From assembly GCA_002409595.1 (NCBI GenBank), contig DHNQ01000004.1, forward strand, positions 50,150-114,149: DNA of 64,000 bases, given 5' to 3'. The notes beneath the pieces are model-generated. The model worked only from the letters and a program-made list of their open reading frames with translations, had not been told where the DNA came from and searched no databases. This stretch comes from Dysgonomonas sp. UBA5412. GTDB lineage: Bacteria; Bacteroidota; Bacteroidia; Bacteroidales; Dysgonomonadaceae. This document shows positions 45,081 through 52,548 of this stretch, piece by piece. The stretch's first letter is position 1; every line of letters begins with the position of its first letter. A program made the translations under genes and the position numbers.

Positions 45081-45884
45081 AGCCTTTATTATTATGGGGC
45101 AAGGTATTACGATTCGCGCATATCAGTATGGTTGTCTACTGACCCGTTGCAGGAGAAGTATCCGAATATTAGTACGTATGCGTATTGTGCTTTAAATCCT
45201 GTTAAGTATATTGATCCTAATGGAATGTATTTTGATGAAAATAATGAAAAACAAGCACAAAAATTGGAGAAAGACTTAAATAAGCAGTATGCAAAACTCT
45301 ATAAAGAGGCTTGGAAGAAAGAGGGTAAGGGTCAAGATGCAAGTGATATCTATGAACGGATTGGAGAAATAAGCAAATCTCTAGATGATATTTTAGATAT
45401 GAGAAATGAGACAAATATTGAATTTAAATATGAAAAGGCTTCAAATAAAGCTAATCCTGCTGGAAAAGGTAATCCAGTAACGGCCAAATCAGGGACTAAT
45501 GATCAAGGGCACGTTGTTATATCAATGTATTCGGACAGTAAAGGTACTAAAGTTCACGAAGGCAGACATGGTGGACAAGTAGCTCGAAAGGAATATAGCT
45601 TTGATGCACAAGGCAATCCAACTACAGGATATGGACTAAATTCTGAAGTGTCAGCTTATAGAGCACAATATGGGTTTGAAGGTAAGTTAGTGTATATTGA
45701 TGCAACATTAGAACTCAATATAGATATAGCTAAGCAAGGTATGATGCCAACCACATCTACTGTAACTAATATGAATACAATAGATCGCACTTTTGTCCAA
45801 ACTAAAATAGGTGAACGTAGATCGATGACATACAAGAATAAAACTCATCATGGATTAGTCCCAATTTACAAAGACTTAAAATGA
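45081..45884 (+). CDS. Orphan RHS C-terminal tip with zincin-like toxin domain (cassette 1)
   Basis: The frame opens after a stop at 45078 and begins directly inside the RHS core: YYYGARYYDSR...WLSTDPLQEKYPN...YCALNPVKYIDPNG. A TTG at 45132 is the only early start-like codon, so this is a displaced RHS tip rather than a full gene. After DPNG comes the variable toxin part. Counting from 45132, it has VHEGRHGGQ (His142, Glu143, His146) and a later SEVSAYRAQ (Glu172), the arrangement of a zinc metallopeptidase. The product ends THHGLVPIYKDLK. The next gene overlaps by 4 bases and is a lipoprotein, the likely immunity protein. No export route of its own is visible. Confidence 0.7.
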   Translation, partial: SLYYYGARYYDSRISVWLSTDPLQEKYPNISTYAYCALNPVKYIDPNGMYFDENNEKQAQKLEKDLNKQYAKLYKEAWKKEGKGQDASDIYERIGEISKSLDDILDMRNETNIEFKYEKASNKANPAGKGNPVTAKSGTNDQGHVVISMYSDSKGTKVHEGRHGGQVARKEYSFDAQGNPTTGYGLNSEVSAYRAQYGFEGKLVYIDATLELNIDIAKQGMMPTTSTVTNMNTIDRTFVQTKIGERRSMTYKNKTHHGLVPIYKDLK

Positions 45885-46282
45885 CAATAATAACAAGTTA
45901 TAAATCTTTGATAATAATTATTATCATACTTAGTTGCTTATCTTGTAAAGTAAATCATTATCCTATGGTTTATCAGTGTCTTACAAACGTCGAAGGTGAA
46001 AATCTGACTGAAGATGATATAATTATTGAGTCAATGAGTTCATCAGAAAGAATATTAATTGTTCTTAAAAATGACTCTATTTTAGAATATAACAAAATTT
46101 ATGGAGGAGTTGGCTCTTCTGTAACAGTCAAGTATTTATTGGATGGGAATTTCATAACCATAGAGCCTTTGGATATCTATGGAAAAAGCTATCCATATGA
46201 GCTACTAAATGCAAGGCTTGTATTTTCATTGGATAGTCTAGTAGATAAGAAAAATGAGAGAAAGTATTTAAGGGCAAGATAA
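45881..46282 (+). CDS. Small lipoprotein, candidate immunity protein for cassette 1
   Basis: 133 residues. The signal peptide ends in LSCLSC (lipobox Cys about 22). The mature part is beta-rich (IIIESMSSSERILIVLKNDSILEYNKIYGG). I recognise no family. It overlaps the zincin-type toxin gene by 4 bases (ATGA), the usual toxin-then-immunity order, and membrane anchoring would place it in the periplasm. Immunity function is inferred from position. Confidence 0.55.
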   Translation: MTIITSYKSLIIIIIILSCLSCKVNHYPMVYQCLTNVEGENLTEDDIIIESMSSSERILIVLKNDSILEYNKIYGGVGSSVTVKYLLDGNFITIEPLDIYGKSYPYELLNARLVFSLDSLVDKKNERKYLRAR

Positions 46283-46332
46283 ACTGAAAATTTACATCAC
46301 CTTTACTTTATCTTCATTGTAGTATTTATCCC

Positions 46333-46417
46333 ACTGACTATCTAGAAGTAAAGTATTCATTGAAATGTACTTTACTAGACAATTCGCCCTGCATGCTTAA
46401 AATATGCAGGGCGAATT
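46333..46417 (+). repeat. Intercassette repeat block with terminator (copy A)
   Basis: 46333-46367 matches 48769-48803 with only a few changes. It is followed by a perfect 14-bp hairpin, AATTCGCCCTGCAT / ATGCAGGGCGAATT (46381-46394 and 46404-46417), then TCTTTTT. It closes cassette 1. Similar DNA closes cassette 3. Confidence 0.75.
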
Positions 46418-46490
46418 TCTTTTTAACTGAAACTGTACAATTGAAAATAAAACATCTATCTTTAGTGCAATGACTTTCAGTAGCGACTGA

Positions 46491-46646
46491 ATTTTAGAAC
46501 CTCCTTTTGCTCTCGCACGAGATAAAAGGTATGCAGTGACTGGCTACTACTATTATGGAGCAAGGTATTATGATTCGAGGGTGAGTATTTGGTTAAGAGT
46601 TGATCCTTTGGCGGAGAAAAAGCCAAATATTTCTAGTTATGCATAA
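46491..46646 (+). pseudogene. RHS core remnant opening cassette 2
   Basis: The frame reads AVTGYYYYGARYYDSRVSIWLRVDPLAEKKPNISSYA then TAA at 46644-46646. It is the conserved end of an RHS core, cut short where the family continues YxxNNPxxxxDPxG. The toxin part continues in the next frame, so a one-base shift or a deletion separates the two. Confidence 0.75.
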
Positions 46647-46887
46647 TCATCTTACAGATAAATATGTGGGACATAATGATCATAATTATGGAAACTACTT
46701 ATGGGAAGCTTCTGCAAATGCCTTGGAAGTTTCCTTGCCAGTTGCTAGAATGGGAGCGCATGTGAACAATAGATTCTTTGATGGAACACATAAAGGAACA
46801 TGGGATAGTAAGGATGATCAACTTTCAATAGTATTAGGTTGGACATGGAGAAATGAAGGTGTCTCTATGAATAAAAAAGAGAAATAA
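46639..46887 (+). CDS. Toxin-tip remnant of cassette 2, possibly polymorphic toxin type 44
   Basis: 82 residues from ATG 46639; the frame is open from TTG 46600, but that part lies over the RHS remnant in another frame. HNDHNYGNYLWEASANALE, GAHVNNRFF and DSKDDQLSIVLGW recall the GNxxxG...GA...DxxxDQxxIxxG pattern of type 44 polymorphic toxin domains; this is a visual resemblance only. It follows the RHS remnant out of frame and precedes a lipoprotein gene by 1 base. It is likely a decayed or silent toxin. Confidence 0.4.
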   Translation: MHNHLTDKYVGHNDHNYGNYLWEASANALEVSLPVARMGAHVNNRFFDGTHKGTWDSKDDQLSIVLGWTWRNEGVSMNKKEK

Positions 46888-46888
46888 T

Positions 46889-47419
46889 GTGAAATCAATA
46901 TATATAATTATTATTGCATTACTTAATCTCTTTATTCTTAGCTGTACAGTTAAGAATAAAGAGATTGAGAAACCTATATTTGACTTAAATTTAATCAATT
47001 TAGACAGCTTAAAGAATATTATTATCGTAAGGCAGAATGGAATAAAATATATTTCATTGAGGATTTGCACAGATGAATTTCCTGAGGGTGGTTCTGTATT
47101 GTTTATTGGGTATCCAAACCAGAACGGGGAATTGTTTTACAAAAGTAATTCAAATAATAAAATGGCACTTGAGAGTCCCTATACTGATTCTATATTGAGA
47201 TTACATGGAACAAGTTCTAATCAGTTAAAGTATATTTATTCATTTATGAATAAATATAACATTAAAAATATTACAAATTATTGTTTAAATAATAATAATG
47301 TATACACTATAGTGACTGATTCTACTACTTTCTTTTATATAAAAGATACATCCCAAACATCTCTAAACTTTGAGAAGTTGATTAGAGTTAAAAAAAATTG
47401 GTGGAAAAGAAATAATTGA
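46889..47419 (+). CDS. Lipoprotein, candidate immunity protein for cassette 2
   Basis: 176 residues from a GTG at 46889. The signal peptide ends FILSC (lipobox Cys about 19), followed by an unfamiliar, Asn-rich domain. I recognise no family. The codons around the lipobox lie in a large near-perfect palindrome (46922-46969), so the mRNA should fold there. Position behind a toxin tip and lipoprotein nature parallel cassette 1, so immunity in the periplasm is the best guess. Confidence 0.5.
   Translation: MKSIYIIIIALLNLFILSCTVKNKEIEKPIFDLNLINLDSLKNIIIVRQNGIKYISLRICTDEFPEGGSVLFIGYPNQNGELFYKSNSNNKMALESPYTDSILRLHGTSSNQLKYIYSFMNKYNIKNITNYCLNNNNVYTIVTDSTTFFYIKDTSQTSLNFEKLIRVKKNWWKRNN
46922..46969 (+). 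repeat. 48-bp near-perfect palindrome inside a lipoprotein gene
   Basis: Arms 46925-46940 and 46951-46966 are perfect 16-bp inverted copies and extend to 19 bp with one G-T pair. The 10-base centre GCTGTACAGT itself contains the palindrome CTGTACAG. It lies over the signal peptide and lipobox codons. Confidence 0.85.
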
Positions 47420-47474
47420 GATTGTTTTTTATCAAAAGACTTCCTGGTCTGACAAACCAATGGTTACATGAAAT

Positions 47475-47508
47475 ATAGTCCTACTATCGTCATTGATAGT
47501 GGGACTAT
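47475..47508 (+). terminator. Terminator between cassettes 2 and 3
   Basis: Arms ATAGTCCTACTATC / GATAGTGGGACTAT (one G-U pair) with a 6-base loop, then TGTTTCT. It lies 55 bases after the lipoprotein stop. Confidence 0.7.
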
Positions 47509-47520
47509 TGTTTCTACAAA

Positions 47521-47688
47521 CTTTATTTGGGCAGTTCGTCACTTATTACTAATTTAGATGGCGAAGTAGTACAGCATATTGAGTATGTTCCATTCGGCGA
47601 GGTGTTTGTTGAAGAACGCAACAATAGATGGAATACTCCGTATTTGTTTAATGCCAAAGAGTTGGATGAAGAGACCGGGCACAAATGA
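47521..47688 (+). pseudogene. RHS core remnant opening cassette 3
   Basis: The frame gives SSSLITNLDGEVVQHIEYVPFGEVFVEERNN and WNTPYLFNAKELDEETG, then HK and a stop at 47686-47688. Compared with cassette 4 the break falls exactly after DExTG. The YYYGARYYDSR to DPNG segment is missing, and the toxin part continues one frame away, so a deletion and frameshift joined them. Confidence 0.75.
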
Positions 47689-48205
47689 AAATGTTTCAGG
47701 AACAGCTTATCAAGAAAATGATTATTTAATTGCGGCTGAGACTGGATACTTTAATCAACAAAAAAATGCAGGAACAGTTCAACTTTATACTGAAGGAGGT
47801 AATCTGATACTAAGTGAATCAATCAAAGAATTATCGGATTTAGACCCAACTTTAATTAAAGCAATGTCTATACAAGAGAGTCATGCAGGTACTACAGGTA
47901 CTGTAGATATTATGCAAGTCAATGCAAAAGGCGATTGGGATGATACTAAAACTAAATATGGTTTAGAGAAAGAAAAGAGTGTTAGTAGCAAATCTGAATC
48001 AGTAATTAAGGGCATTAGGAGGCTTGGGACTAAAGGATTTAAAGGTGGAGTAACGTATGATAAAAAAACGGGCAAATCAACATATACCTTTCAAGGATGG
48101 GGTTCAGCTACTAACTCATACAATGGAGGAGGAGTTCCGAATTATCAAGAGCATGTAGAACAGATGGTTAATGAATCTAAAACATTTACGACAAGTGATT
48201 ATTAA
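47666..48205 (+). CDS. Lytic-transglycosylase/lysozyme-like toxin tip (cassette 3)
   Basis: 179 residues from ATG 47666; the frame is open from TTG 47579, but that stretch is the RHS remnant read out of frame. DPTLIKAMSIQESHAG (Glu71 as the catalytic-type acid), TVDIMQVNAKGDW (about 80-91) and WGSATNSYNGGGVPNYQEHV follow the order of SLT-type muramidases (E-S, G-x-M-Q-V, A-Y-N-x-G). It would attack peptidoglycan. Without an RHS carrier or signal peptide it may be silent or rely on recombination into a complete RHS gene. The next gene encodes an exported protein, as expected for immunity to a wall-acting toxin. Confidence 0.6.
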   Translation: MKRPGTNENVSGTAYQENDYLIAAETGYFNQQKNAGTVQLYTEGGNLILSESIKELSDLDPTLIKAMSIQESHAGTTGTVDIMQVNAKGDWDDTKTKYGLEKEKSVSSKSESVIKGIRRLGTKGFKGGVTYDKKTGKSTYTFQGWGSATNSYNGGGVPNYQEHVEQMVNESKTFTTSDY

Positions 48206-48731
48206 TAGGAGGTTGACAAGGATTATATTCATCTTATTATTAGTTCTTCATACTAGTTATATCAGAGCAAACTGTCATCTAGATGATGACAGTTTGACTG
48301 TTAGGTTGGAAGAATTGGTTCTGAAAGAGAATTTACTAAGGAATGTTTATTTTGTAAAGAAGTTGTCTTCTGAGGAGATAGTTGAATATAAGATATCATA
48401 CATTGGAGATGTGCATAATATAAAGGGACACTTTAAATTTATCTTTATATCTACATATTCTGGCTTATATAAAGATTCAAAGAAGTGCAGGTCTCGAATT
48501 ATAATTTATAAAAAGAATCTGAGATATGGGGAGTATTATATTGGGGGCCATTTTGATAATATCCCGTTAATTATTGATTCTTCGGTTGTTATTACCCCAA
48601 ATGCAGATGGACACTGCGATCAAATTACCCGGTTGGATTTTAAACAAGAATTGATGAATCAGATTTTCATTCCTTGCAAGGAGAAAGATGGTAAATTATT
48701 TGGAGATATCTATTACTTTAAAGTGTACTAA
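48171..48731 (+). CDS. Exported protein, candidate immunity protein for cassette 3
   Basis: 186 residues from ATG 48171, overlapping the toxin end by 35 bases. A hydrophobic stretch (RIIFILLLVLHTSYIRANC) looks like a signal peptide preceded by about 16 extra residues. An unusually strong AGGAGG (48207-48212) sits just before an in-frame TTG at 48213, hinting that an original start was nearby. The mature part has four Cys and no recognised family. Periplasmic location matches a neighbour that would cut peptidoglycan. Confidence 0.5.
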   Translation: MNLKHLRQVIINRRLTRIIFILLLVLHTSYIRANCHLDDDSLTVRLEELVLKENLLRNVYFVKKLSSEEIVEYKISYIGDVHNIKGHFKFIFISTYSGLYKDSKKCRSRIIIYKKNLRYGEYYIGGHFDNIPLIIDSSVVITPNADGHCDQITRLDFKQELMNQIFIPCKEKDGKLFGDIYYFKVY

Positions 48732-48768
48732 GCCTTTATAGGAGTAATTCTCAGTAAACAGCTTTCTG

Positions 48769-48851
48769 ACTGACTCTCTAGAAGCAAAGCATTCATTGAA
48801 GTGATTTTGACAACCAATTAGCCCTGCATGTTAAAATATGTAGGGCGAATT
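48769..48851 (+). repeat. Intercassette repeat block with terminator (copy B)
   Basis: A diverged copy of 46333-46417. The hairpin AATTAGCCCTGCAT / ATGTAGGGCGAATT (48816-48829 and 48838-48851) keeps the stem with few changes. It closes cassette 3. Confidence 0.75.
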
Positions 48852-48890
48852 TTATTTTCAATTGAAATCGAACAATTGAAAATTCTCCTG

Positions 48891-48982
48891 TTGAGTGTAG
48901 TCTCCTAAATATGTTCAATCTAACCGCAAAGTTCCATTTTGCCACTATATTAAAGCCCGATAATTTTTAGTTGTCGGGCTTT
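48891..48982 (+). repeat. Terminator-bearing direct repeat, left copy
   Basis: It begins TTGAGTGTAGTCTCC, passes through GCAAAGTT...TTTGCCACTATAT and ends in a hairpin, AAAGCCCGATAA / TTGTCGGGCTTT. It matches 50044-50136 across its length. The two copies bracket cassette 4. Confidence 0.75.
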
Positions 48983-48986
48983 ATGT

Positions 48987-49817
48987 TTGGACAGTTCGAG
49001 TTTAATCACTAATTTAGACAGCCAAGTAGTACAACATATTGAGTATGTTCCGTTTGGAGAGGTATTTATCGAAGAACGCAACAATCGCTGGAACACTCCG
49101 TATCTGTTTAATGCCAAAGAGTTGGATGAGAAAACGGGGCTATACTATTATGGGGCAAGATATTATGATTCACGTAGCAGTGTCTGGTTGAGTACTGATC
49201 CTATGCAGGAGAAGTATCCGAATAAAACCCCTTATCATTATTGTTCTAACAATCCGGTGAATATGGTTGATCCGAATGGACAAACTGATTATTGGACAGT
49301 TGAAGTAAACGGAAGCAAAAAGGAACTCAAACATTTAGGTAATGATGGTGTAAATGATGATGTAAACAAAATTGCAGAATTAAGTAAAGGTGATGTAAAG
49401 AAATTGTCTAAATCTATTAAAAATATTCGTAATAACAAGGCATCAGCATCAGATACGAAACAAGCAGAGAGTTCTTTCATTGATTTAGAGATTCAATCTA
49501 GTGCAGATCAAACTAATTTTATAACAACAATGAGAACTGTAGCTAGTAGAGACTCTAAGAAGTATAAAGAGATAGGTTCATATATGTCTATTATATTTGG
49601 AGAAAAATCAGCTAAATTACAATTGAATGGAGTTAACGCTGCATTCTCAGATGGGATTGCAGATATAGCAATTGAGTACACATATACGCAAGGTAGTAAT
49701 ATGTGGTCAAACTATAGTAAAACAACACAACATACAACAAAAGATGGACGTGTTATATCTGCAACAATTGAGGTTGGTCCATTAGAGTATGGGGGAATTG
49801 CTAGAGATAAGGAGTGA
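48987..49817 (+). CDS. Orphan RHS core end with unrecognised toxin tip (cassette 4)
   Basis: 276 residues from TTG 48987, with no N-terminal RHS shell. The first 100 residues are intact RHS core (SSLITNLDSQVVQHIEYVPFGEVF, LDEKTGLYYYGARYYDSR, STDPMQEKYPN, YCSNNPVNMVDPNG), so this is the best-preserved core segment of the array. The 180-residue tip after DPNG is Lys/Ser-rich, then ends GVNAAFSDGIADIAIEYTYTQGSNMW and EVGPLEYGGIARDKE. I recognise no toxin family or catalytic motif. A two-helix membrane protein gene overlaps its stop. Confidence 0.62.
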   Translation: MDSSSLITNLDSQVVQHIEYVPFGEVFIEERNNRWNTPYLFNAKELDEKTGLYYYGARYYDSRSSVWLSTDPMQEKYPNKTPYHYCSNNPVNMVDPNGQTDYWTVEVNGSKKELKHLGNDGVNDDVNKIAELSKGDVKKLSKSIKNIRNNKASASDTKQAESSFIDLEIQSSADQTNFITTMRTVASRDSKKYKEIGSYMSIIFGEKSAKLQLNGVNAAFSDGIADIAIEYTYTQGSNMWSNYSKTTQHTTKDGRVISATIEVGPLEYGGIARDKE

Positions 49818-50017
49818 TGAAAACATTACTTTATATAGTACTTTACTCTATTTTTTTAATTGTAGTAATAATATCACTTTTTGAAGTATATAAATTCGTA
49901 TTAGGGTTATTTCCTTCTACTGTAGAGGTGCTCTTAGCAGTTGGTATTCCTTTTGTCTTATTTATATATACATTAGTAGATCAGGTGAAAAAATGGAGAA
50001 GGAAGAAAAATAAATGA
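49817..50017 (+). CDS. Small two-helix membrane protein, candidate immunity protein for cassette 4
   Basis: 66 residues from the ATG that overlaps the toxin stop (TGATG); a GTG one codon earlier is also possible. Two hydrophobic helices (about 3-30 and 36-55) are followed by a basic tail (VKKWRRKKNK). Small membrane immunity proteins often protect against membrane-acting or translocating toxins, but the partner is unidentified, so this is positional inference. Confidence 0.5.
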   Translation: MKTLLYIVLYSIFLIVVIISLFEVYKFVLGLFPSTVEVLLAVGIPFVLFIYTLVDQVKKWRRKKNK

Positions 50018-50043
50018 TTTTTATCTTTTAATTGTGATCCTCG

Positions 50044-50136
50044 TTGAGCGTAGTCTCCAGACTACGTTCTAGTTAATAGCAAAGTTTCACTTTGCCACTA
50101 TATCAAAAGCCCGATAATTTTTAGTTATCGGGCTTT
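50044..50136 (+). repeat. Terminator-bearing direct repeat, right copy
   Basis: Matches 48891-48982. It ends in a perfect 12-bp hairpin, AAAGCCCGATAA / TTATCGGGCTTT (50106-50117 and 50125-50136), and terminates cassette 4. Confidence 0.78.
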
Positions 50137-50235
50137 GTTTCAACTGAAAAATGTATCTTTAGAATTAAGAAAAATGAATAATTAACGAAATATGATACAA
50201 TGATCGACCTTCATCTTTATTTAATTCGCTTTAGA

Positions 50236-50267
50236 TTGGAATAAGTCTAAATTAGTTAATATATTTG
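50236..50267 (+). promoter_or_regulatory. folC promoter
   Basis: TTG at 50236-50238 and TATATTTG at 50260-50267 have a 21-base spacer. The start codon lies 57 bases downstream. Confidence 0.55.
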
Positions 50268-50323
50268 TGAAAAGGGCACGGCTACCATCATTTATTGCGG
50301 TGGTATAAAAATCGAATAAGACA

Positions 50324-51616
50324 ATGACTTATAAGGAAACGATAGAATATCTATATAATCAATTACCTGTATATCAAAAAATAGGCGGTGCAGCCTACAA
50401 AGAAGGTCTCGACAATAGTCAGGCATTAGATTCTTACTTCGCTCATCCGCATGCCCGTTATAAGACAATACATGTTGCCGGCACTAACGGTAAGGGGTCT
50501 ACATCCCATCTTTTGGCAGCTATATTGCAAGAGGCAGGGTATAAAGTAGGTTTATATACATCGCCCCACCTGATAGATTTCAGAGAGAGAATAAGAGTGA
50601 ATGGTGAAAAGATTTCGGAACAGTATGTTGTCGATTTTGTAGATAAACACCGGGAGGCTTATGAGCCGATACACCCTTCGTTTTTCGAACTGACAATGAT
50701 GATGTCATTTTGCTACTTTGCAGATATGAATGTCGATGTTGCAGTAGTTGAAGTAGGTTTGGGAGGTCGCTTAGATAGCACTAATATAATAGCTCCGGTA
50801 TTAAGCATAATCACTAATATTAGTTTTGACCACATGCAGTTTCTCGGAAACACATTGGAAAAGATTGCAATAGAAAAAGCCGGTATTATCAAAAAAGATA
50901 TACCCGTAATTATAGGCGAGGCAGAAGGTGAGGTGCGCACTGTTTTTGAAGAAACAGCCGAAAGGGTAGGAGCTCCTATCATTTTTGCCGAAGATGAAAA
51001 AATGATTCGCTCAAAGCTTAGTACTGCCAGCGGATGGCTGTTGGAAACAAAATATTATTCGCAACTCAAAGGCGAGCTGTTTGGTTATGCCCAATTAAAG
51101 AATGCAGCTACTGTGCTTTGTGCAATCAGAGAACTGCAAAAGATAGGTTTTAGCCTTCCTTCCAAAGCTGTATATAATGGTTTTGCTTATGTAACAAGGC
51201 TTACGGGATTGATGGGACGTTGGCAGGTTATACAAGAACTGAATCCAAAGATTGTATGCGATACCGGGCATAATGTTGCCGGAATACAATATATTACCAC
51301 TCAGTTGCAGAACGAAAAATATGATACTTTGCATATAGTATTGGGTATGGTAAACGATAAGGATATTAGTTCGGTATTGTCGTTACTCCCTAAAAAGGCA
51401 ATTTATTATTTTACAAGGGCATCTATACCAAGAGCTATGGACGAACGAATACTGCAATCTATGGCTCAGAAACATGGGTTGACCGGATATTCATATCAAA
51501 CGGTAGCCGAAGCCGTTTCTGCGGCAAAAGATTGGGCAACAAGCAATGATTTTATATTTATTGGAGGTAGCAATTTTATTGTAGCCGATGCTCTTATTGC
51601 TTTAGGATATAAATAA
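50324..51616 (+). CDS. folC: Bifunctional folylpolyglutamate synthase / dihydrofolate synthase
   Basis: 430 residues. The Mur-ligase-type P-loop HVAGTNGKGSTSHLLAAIL (about 50-68), LYTSPHLIDFRERIRVNG (about 77-94), VEVGLGGRLDSTNII and TNISFDHMQFLGNTLEKIAIEKAGIIK (about 165-190) are diagnostic. The C-terminal domain has CDTGHNVAGIQ and GSNFIVADAL. It adds glutamates to folates and may make dihydrofolate. It has its own promoter and terminator. Confidence 0.94.
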   Translation: MTYKETIEYLYNQLPVYQKIGGAAYKEGLDNSQALDSYFAHPHARYKTIHVAGTNGKGSTSHLLAAILQEAGYKVGLYTSPHLIDFRERIRVNGEKISEQYVVDFVDKHREAYEPIHPSFFELTMMMSFCYFADMNVDVAVVEVGLGGRLDSTNIIAPVLSIITNISFDHMQFLGNTLEKIAIEKAGIIKKDIPVIIGEAEGEVRTVFEETAERVGAPIIFAEDEKMIRSKLSTASGWLLETKYYSQLKGELFGYAQLKNAATVLCAIRELQKIGFSLPSKAVYNGFAYVTRLTGLMGRWQVIQELNPKIVCDTGHNVAGIQYITTQLQNEKYDTLHIVLGMVNDKDISSVLSLLPKKAIYYFTRASIPRAMDERILQSMAQKHGLTGYSYQTVAEAVSAAKDWATSNDFIFIGGSNFIVADALIALGYK

Positions 51617-51648
51617 AAAAAGGAATATCGAAATATATTCCTTTTTTT
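51615..51648. terminator. Terminator between folC and the convergent lipoprotein gene
   Basis: Perfect arms AAAAAAAGGAATAT / ATATTCCTTTTTTT with a 6-base loop and T tracts on both sides. It overlaps the folC stop. Confidence 0.8.
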
Positions 51649-51674
51649 ATTATTGATTGTTCCGAATCAGTTTC

Positions 51675-52463
51675 CTATTTGGTATTTATCTCTATTGCAA
51701 TGTCTTCTATCGACGAGGATAGTATTGATCCCGGATATTCTACTATTACAGTTTTGCCATCTTGAGATATTGTTGCATTCGGATTACTTATATTCGAAGC
51801 TTTTTTCGGTAGGTGATATTTAACGATAATTCGCCCGTTCAAAAACATTTTAGATAAAAGAGCAGCCTGCGATTGAGATGAAAAAGGATCCGTATTCATA
51901 TCATCGTTATCTAGGCTATCCTCATTCTCTACACCATTGTTGATTTCATCCGCAACAATTCGTTTCATATCAGTTCCATCCCAATATAAGTTGCTTCTAC
52001 CGTATAGTTTTGCAAGAGGAAAACTCTCTTTCGGTATATCCGCTTGTTGTCCTTTGTCCAATTGTTCATTTAAGACACACATAGAAGTCAAAGCCTTGTT
52101 CAGGGCTTCAATGTTCGCAAAATCTCCGTACATAGATACTTTAAGCATTTTATCTGACGGGTTTGTTTGATACATGAAATATAATGGTTCTATATCCTTT
52201 ATGGCTTGACGTAAAGTATCATTAGTCGCAAAGCCCAGCGAATCTCCTATAACGCTGGCTAAGTGTATAACTGAATCGGACGGAAGTTTGCTCGAATAAT
52301 TATCATCCGTAAAAGGCATAGATTTCAGCATTTCGCTGGCATCAATCGTCATTTCATATTTTACATTTCCATTCTCCGAGAAATATATATTCTCGTAGAC
52401 TGAACAGGAAGAAAAGAAAAATATAGAAATCAGAATGGATAAAATTAATTTTAATTGTTTCAT
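51675..52463 (-). CDS. Lipoprotein of unknown function
   Basis: 262 residues. The signal peptide ends FFFSSCS (lipobox Cys about 20). The mature part begins VYENIYFSENGNVKYEMTIDASEML, a pattern seen in Bacteroidota proteins of unknown role in which a beta-rich domain is followed by an acidic stretch (VENEDSLDNDDMNTDPF). No enzyme motif is visible. It is alone between two terminators, those of folC and speA. Confidence 0.6.
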   Translation of the reverse strand: MKQLKLILSILISIFFFSSCSVYENIYFSENGNVKYEMTIDASEMLKSMPFTDDNYSSKLPSDSVIHLASVIGDSLGFATNDTLRQAIKDIEPLYFMYQTNPSDKMLKVSMYGDFANIEALNKALTSMCVLNEQLDKGQQADIPKESFPLAKLYGRSNLYWDGTDMKRIVADEINNGVENEDSLDNDDMNTDPFSSQSQAALLSKMFLNGRIIVKYHLPKKASNISNPNATISQDGKTVIVEYPGSILSSSIEDIAIEINTK

Positions 52464-52489
52464 TTTGAACTTGATATTAAACTAAAAAA

Positions 52490-52523
52490 CACTTTTCGAA
52501 TCATTATTATGATCCGAAAAGTG
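52490..52523 (-). terminator. Terminator after speA
   Basis: Arms CACTTTTCG / CGAAAAGTG plus an inner ATCAT/ATGAT with one mismatch. On the minus strand TTTTTTAG follows. It lies 26 bases past the speA stop. Confidence 0.8.
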
Positions 52524-52548
52524 AGTATTAATTATTTTGTTTCTATTC

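Larger units (their letters stand above)
50018..50323 (+). other. Intergenic region between the RHS array and folC
   Basis: 306 bases hold the right copy of the terminator repeat (50044-50136), a possible dyad GTAGTCTCCAGACTAC inside it, and the folC promoter (50236-50267). No gene was seen. Confidence 0.6.

Noticed and set aside
47579..47665. N-terminal extension of the lysozyme-like toxin from a TTG
   Set aside because: This stretch is the RHS core read in the wrong frame; the correct frame gives the conserved RHS words.
45061..50140. CRISPR array as an explanation of the repeats after radA
   Set aside because: The repeats are long, few, unevenly spaced and encode RHS core or terminators.
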